6,243 bases of DNA. Source: M3007 sp964630705. Lineage in GTDB: Bacteria > Bacteroidota > Bacteroidia > Chitinophagales > Saprospiraceae. The notes beneath the pieces were generated by a model, which was not told the DNA's origin, made no database searches, and worked only from the letters and a program-made list of their open reading frames with translations. Location: positions 1-6,243 of the forward strand of contig CAZVZH010000248.1 of the NCBI GenBank assembly GCA_964630705.1, given 5' to 3'. This document shows, piece by piece, positions 3,901-6,243 of this stretch (positions are counted from its first letter, which is position 1; each line of letters begins with the position of its first letter). A program made the position numbers and the translations under genes.

Positions 3901-6243
3901 CGGTGGAAGCCATCGCGCAATTTACCCTGCAACCGGATTGCCCCGGCGCGACCACAGAATTGGAGGAAAGCAGCGCCTTTTTACCCGGCAGCGGTATTGC
4001 CAACTGGCTTTGGGATTTCGGCGATCCTGGCTCGGGCGCCAACAATACCGGCTCGGGGCAAACGCCCGGGCACGTGTACGCCGCGGGCGGAAATTACCCG
4101 GTGACGCTTACCATCACAGCGAACAGCGGCTGTACGGCTGCGCGTTCGAAACCGGCAGTAGTGCCGTCAACCGTGCCGCCGGCCATCACTCCGCCCATGG
4201 GTACCTGCGCGGGCAACAGCCTGATATTCACCTCGACGGGCACAGGCCTGCTGTGGAATTTTGGCAACCCGGCCTCCGGAGCGCTCAACCAGGCGAACGG
4301 CACGCCGGTGTACCACCAGTTTGCGCCGGGGACGTACACCGTGACGGCCACTTCGACCGACCAGTACGGCTGCACCGCCACGGCTACCCTTACCGTCAAT
4401 GTCGTCTCCAACACCCTGGGCGGCGCCATCAGCCCAGGCAACCCGGCGCCCCTTTGCGAAGGCGGCAGTCTGGTGTTGCAGGCTCCGGCTGGCGGTCAGA
4501 CTTATCTGTGGTCAGACGGCAGTACGGCCAATTCCCTGACGGTGGCGAAAGAGGGCGTTTACGCTGTCACCCTCACCGACTCCAACGGCTGCAGCTACGC
4601 GCCCCCGCCGACTACGGTGGATATCCTACCCGATCCCGACGCCCTGATCAAAGCCTTGCTGACCAATGCTTTGGGCCAGGTGATCGGAGTGGAATACCCA
4701 ACGCATTCGGTGTGCTACGGCGAAGACGTGCGGCTGTTCGTGGCCGGTCAAACGGGTTATACCTACACCTGGTCGACCGGCGCGACCAGCATTCAGATCG
4801 ACTTTACCAAAGACCGGTTTAACCTGCTGCCCGTGGGCACGCACGTGTACACCGTTACGGTGACCGATGTGACCACCGGTTGTACCTCAGTCACGACACC
4901 GTTCGTGGTGACGGTACATCCGGTACCTGCCGGTTTTTCTATAGCCAACAACCAGGCGCCGGCCTGCGCAGGGGCCACCAATACCTTGAGCTACACCGGC
5001 CCCGACCCCGGCAACTGGAATTTTTTCTGGAACACCGGCGACACCGCGCGGCCACTGATTGCCAGCCAGCCGGGCCATTACCGGCTCCGGGTGGTTAATG
5101 AATTCGGCTGCGAGGCGCTGAGCAATGCGTTGACGATCCTGCCCGGGCCCAACGTGCGCGCGCTGCCAGCGGGTTGCCACACCCGTTGCAAACCCGATAC
5201 GCTTTGTTTGCCTCCGCTGCCCGATGTGGTCGGCTGGCAGTGGTATTTTAATGGAAACCCGGTACCCGGAGCAACCAGCGCCAATTTCGTGGCCCAGCAA
5301 AGCGGCACCTACCACGCGGTGCTCACCGATGGGTGGGGCTGCACCAGCCAGAGTGGCCCTTTGTCGCTCAACTTGCTCGACGGCTATGGCAATATCCTGG
5401 GACAAGTATGGTCGGATGTCAATCAAAACGGCCTGATCGACGCGGGCGATACCCTGGTCAGCGGCATTGCCGTCAACCTGCTCGACAACGGTGTTACGGT
5501 TGCTGCGCAAAGCTCGGGCGCCGCCGGCGCCTTTGCTTTTGCCAATATCCTTTCAAAAAACTATGCAGTGGCGATCAACGCCAACCTGCTCCCGCCTGGC
5601 TGGCAAATTGTCATCGGCCAAAGCCCGGCCAGCCTCAGCGGCTGCGACGCCGAAACCCAGGTCGGCTTGCTCCTGAATCCTGCCTGCCTGAACGTGCTGA
5701 GTTCCACGCTCAACCTGAGCGCCTGCCCGGGAGCTTCGGCCGACTACAACGGCACGGCCATCCCGGCCGGCAGCAGTCAAACCTTCCAACTGATCAGTGC
5801 AAACGGTTGCGACTCGCTGGTGACAGTGAATGTAGCGGCGCAGCCCACGAGCACTGGCGTCCTTGATGTGAGCGCCTGCATCGGCACGGATTTCGATTAC
5901 AACGGCACGGCTATCCCCGCCGGCAGTTCTATGAATTTTGTATTGCAAAACTATCTGGGCTGCGATTCGGTGGTGACCGTAAACGTGGCGGCATTGCCCA
6001 CGAGCACAGGCACCCTCAACGTGAGCGCTTGCCCAGGCACGGATTACGATTTTAACGGAACGCTCATCCCCGCCGGCAGTTCCATGAATTTTGTTTTGCA
6101 AAACTATCTGGGCTGCGATTCGGTGCTGACCGTCAACGTGGCGGCATTGCCCACGAGCACAGGCACCCTCAACGTGAGCGCTTGCCCCGGCACGGATTAC
6201 GATTTTAACGGAACGCTCATCCCCGCCGGCAGTTCCATGAATT
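912..6243 (+). CDS. Giant secreted multidomain PKD/Ig-like repeat protein, 3' end beyond window (probable surface adhesin-like protein)
   Basis: One frame runs uninterrupted from ATG 912 to the window end: 1777 complete codons, no stop. The N-terminus is a signal peptide (residues 1-24, AFG|Q). There follow about seventeen beta-sandwich-type modules of 75-105 residues, most with C-x-G or C-x-N near the start, a central W and a G-Y/T-Y...GC near the end. Approximate limits: 29-113, 117-223, 224-317, 318-398, 399-488, 489-574, 578-664, 667-742, 743-818, 819-898, 917-1001, 1002-1091 (classical PKD, W1034-DFGD1038), 1092-1165, 1167-1239, 1240-1339, 1340-1413, 1414-1489. Modules around 399-488 and 667-742 resemble the PKD-like family (PKD_6 type: GQG(T/S)NQV...W). 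An SdrD_B-like domain (about 1494-1592) precedes 51-residue repeats from 1595 on. Such proteins in Bacteroidota are exported, often by the type IX system through a C-terminal sorting domain; that end is not visible, so the route and the adhesin role are inference. ATG 912 is chosen because it begins the signal peptide; the ATG at 890 is out of frame. Specific ligand or partner: unknown. Confidence 0.93.
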   Translation, partial: MKNRFIALLPLSLFFFFFAFPAFGQNTDIKIVGPTSVCHGCYYYKVEKTGGGTANPPALYVWTVIGPNNYAATYTDTVPYICFPVAGTYQIRLELGTINGTVQVATLTVVVAAYVPVEIVSNNPAACANADSTLDPDNNYCEKVCPYSTATYSYSPASGNPGTNSQISWQVTGAQSFTVNPPFNSSVTVHWGPSGAGSVSVVVVGIGSSSQCIGEDALCVTIIEEPRAQFDTDPPTPTPADTLTVCKGQTVYFDNLSQHADSYEWLFSDDGSALPDIHPQHTFSKPGLHSVRLVARSACLCADTATALVRVLDAEAPTLDCVGDVCPGATVRYRASANCSGINWAVSPNSIVLNGGSPGADSITVEWGAGPVGAITLSNFSCTGLACPQPTVVRVPIIDDNAEIRGAERVCPDAEEVYYIEPFGGTGFVWTLSGGGALLEGQGTNQVSIRWNGFPNPNTTYWLSVRYDNCYLGCGGVDSIPVRIVSPMYLNGPVETCLNATGAFTTRLSYGNTDVASNWTLLAPDGSVAWTSPAPAATVNPVFSNGPGRYRLFAVPNTPALSCSAQSEWAVRVPDQPAAAAAISGATLICPGETFTYEATGLPANASVRWEIQNGPAAPITTSGNPINVTWNASGPYQLRVVQISADGLGCASDPLLLNLQVLGNPVISGPVNFCANSKASYQGPLVPGLDYQWTLQPADAGTIISGQGSNQVEVFWQTPGNHQLRLDLCGKTTTRAVTVNGLPAPVVNHPAKLCPGATATVQTAAPFASYSWAIASGGSLGTAATVTLGPGSYALTATNAAGCSAQTAFSIAEDVAPQLTVSTANPTAFCANSQNVTMYALVSGGASYSYEWFRDGAPLGVNAAVYTTNQYGAYTVQATNAAGCTTTAGPVNIIEDCTGGGGGGLPCMPALPCPPGSVNLQIDPSARCDSMHFALSGPNFLTGSGSWAIVQSGAASVGTALGDELGFVFPEAGYYVVVAYALLTDSSLCRIIDSVTVEAIAQFTLQPDCPGATTELEESSAFLPGSGIANWLWDFGDPGSGANNTGSGQTPGHVYAAGGNYPVTLTITANSGCTAARSKPAVVPSTVPPAITPPMGTCAGNSLIFTSTGTGLLWNFGNPASGALNQANGTPVYHQFAPGTYTVTATSTDQYGCTATATLTVNVVSNTLGGAISPGNPAPLCEGGSLVLQAPAGGQTYLWSDGSTANSLTVAKEGVYAVTLTDSNGCSYAPPPTTVDILPDPDALIKALLTNALGQVIGVEYPTHSVCYGEDVRLFVAGQTGYTYTWSTGATSIQIDFTKDRFNLLPVGTHVYTVTVTDVTTGCTSVTTPFVVTVHPVPAGFSIANNQAPACAGATNTLSYTGPDPGNWNFFWNTGDTARPLIASQPGHYRLRVVNEFGCEALSNALTILPGPNVRALPAGCHTRCKPDTLCLPPLPDVVGWQWYFNGNPVPGATSANFVAQQSGTYHAVLTDGWGCTSQSGPLSLNLLDGYGNILGQVWSDVNQNGLIDAGDTLVSGIAVNLLDNGVTVAAQSSGAAGAFAFANILSKNYAVAINANLLPPGWQIVIGQSPASLSGCDAETQVGLLLNPACLNVLSSTLNLSACPGASADYNGTAIPAGSSQTFQLISANGCDSLVTVNVAAQPTSTGVLDVSACIGTDFDYNGTAIPAGSSMNFVLQNYLGCDSVVTVNVAALPTSTGTLNVSACPGTDYDFNGTLIPAGSSMNFVLQNYLGCDSVLTVNVAALPTSTGTLNVSACPGTDYDFNGTLIPAGSSMN
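3606..3659 (+). other. Gly/Pro/Cys-rich hinge inside the giant secreted protein
   Basis: Residues 899-916 read T, six Gly in a row, then LPCMPALPCPP. It breaks the regular succession of modules: the modules before it (to 898) and after it (from 917) have the usual beta-sandwich pattern. The Gly run suggests a flexible joint and the CxxxxxC pair could be cross-linked. It may mark the joining point of two ancestral blocks; this is inference from composition only. Confidence 0.55.
3915..4184 (+). other. Classical PKD domain within the giant protein
   Basis: Residues about 1002-1091 carry the PKD signature W1034-D-F-G-D1038, followed by the expected H-V-Y...G-x-Y-x-V-T-L-T pattern (HVYAAGGNYPVTLTIT) and a closing GC. 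PKD domains are Ig-fold spacer or binding modules found in surface proteins, proteases and glycoside hydrolases. The next module (about 1092-1165) has a degenerate version, WNFGNP, with a matching TYTVTAT strand. Confidence 0.85.
5391..5690 (+). other. SdrD_B-like (Cna-B/prealbumin-like) domain with calcium-loop motif
   Basis: Residues about 1494-1592 begin NILGQVWSDVNQNGLIDAGD, the standard opening of SdrD B-type repeats (G-x-V-W-x-D-x-N-x-N-G-x-x-D-x-x-(D/E)). Candidate calcium ligands are D1502, N1504, N1506, D1510 and D1513. The following GIAVNLLDNG and a GAFAFANI strand match the rest of the fold. In Gram-positive Sdr proteins these domains bind calcium and stiffen the stalk; here it sits once, between the Ig/PKD modules and the 51-residue repeats. 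Confidence 0.8.
5694..6243 (+). repeat. In-frame 153-bp (51-residue) tandem repeats, 3 full copies plus a truncated fourth
   Basis: Copies lie at 5694-5846, 5847-5999, 6000-6152 and 6153-6243 (cut by the window edge), exactly 153 bp apart and in frame. The shared protein pattern is T-S-T-G-x-L-x-V-S-A-C-x-G, then (D/F)-x-N-G-T-x-IPAGSS, then F-x-L, then GCDS-(V/L)-x-TVNVAA-x-P. Each copy has two Cys at unit positions 11 and 39. By hand alignment, copies 1 and 2 share 31 of 51 residues, copies 2 and 3 share 44 of 51 (21 of 153 bases differ), and copy 4 differs from copy 3 at one of 91 bases (6035 A versus 6188 C). Repeats with an NG...GCDS(V/I)xT(V/L)N pattern are familiar from large secreted Bacteroidota proteins; I know of no assigned function. 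Confidence 0.95.

Noticed and set aside
3401..4822. A 473-codon open frame on the plus strand in another frame.
   Set aside because: The translation is extremely rich in Arg, His, Gln and Gly, typical of a frame-shifted reading of GC-rich DNA, while the main frame gives clear PKD/Ig modules throughout the same stretch.
5694..6243. Repeat array considered as CRISPR or a non-coding satellite.
   Set aside because: The unit is 153 bp with no spacer structure, stays in frame, and encodes a conserved protein pattern, so it is a coding repeat.

Overview
The window looks like chromosomal DNA of a Bacteroidota bacterium with GC-rich genes, most likely a member of the Saprospiria (Saprospiraceae/Lewinella/Haliscomenobacter type); the genus cannot be fixed from sequence alone. 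The grounds are a Bacteroidota-type ApaG, a YifB/ComM start of the MLVKTY...AVRGV(D/E) kind, start codons without Shine-Dalgarno sequences, a TAnnTTTG-type promoter element, and a very large secreted protein made of PKD/Ig-like modules whose signal peptide ends in AFG|Q.

Layout. Positions 1-59 (minus strand) hold the first codons of a YifB/ComM-family Mg-chelatase-like ATPase, cut by the window edge. Positions 60-437 are an AT-rich, divergent intergenic region with a small hairpin, an 11-bp direct repeat, a 12-bp palindrome and a stretch resembling a dispersed intergenic repeat, but no convincing gene. Positions 438-824 (plus) encode a complete 128-residue ApaG. After an 87-bp gap containing a candidate promoter, one reading frame runs without a stop from 912 to the end of the window: at least 1777 residues of an exported protein. 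All long reading frames in the other frames and on the other strand across 912-6243 are shadows of this GC-rich gene.

The large protein reads, in order: signal peptide (1-24); about ten Ig/PKD-like modules of about 75-105 residues, most with one Cys near each end (about 29-898); a Gly/Pro/Cys-rich hinge (899-916); another seven or so modules including a classical PKD domain with the WDFGD signature (about 917-1489); one SdrD_B-like domain with a DxNxNGxxDxGD calcium-loop motif (about 1494-1592); and an array of 51-residue (153-bp) repeats that starts at residue 1595 and is still running at the window edge. Repeat similarity rises steadily toward the 3' end, the last two copies differing at one base in 91, so the array looks recently expanded.

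The three genes do not form an obvious pathway: yifB and apaG are housekeeping-type genes, and the giant gene is probably a separately transcribed surface or secreted protein. I do not see a defence system, mobile element, CRISPR array or RNA gene. The point most worth following up is the young, mosaic 153-bp repeat array in the giant gene, and whether it has been assembled correctly.
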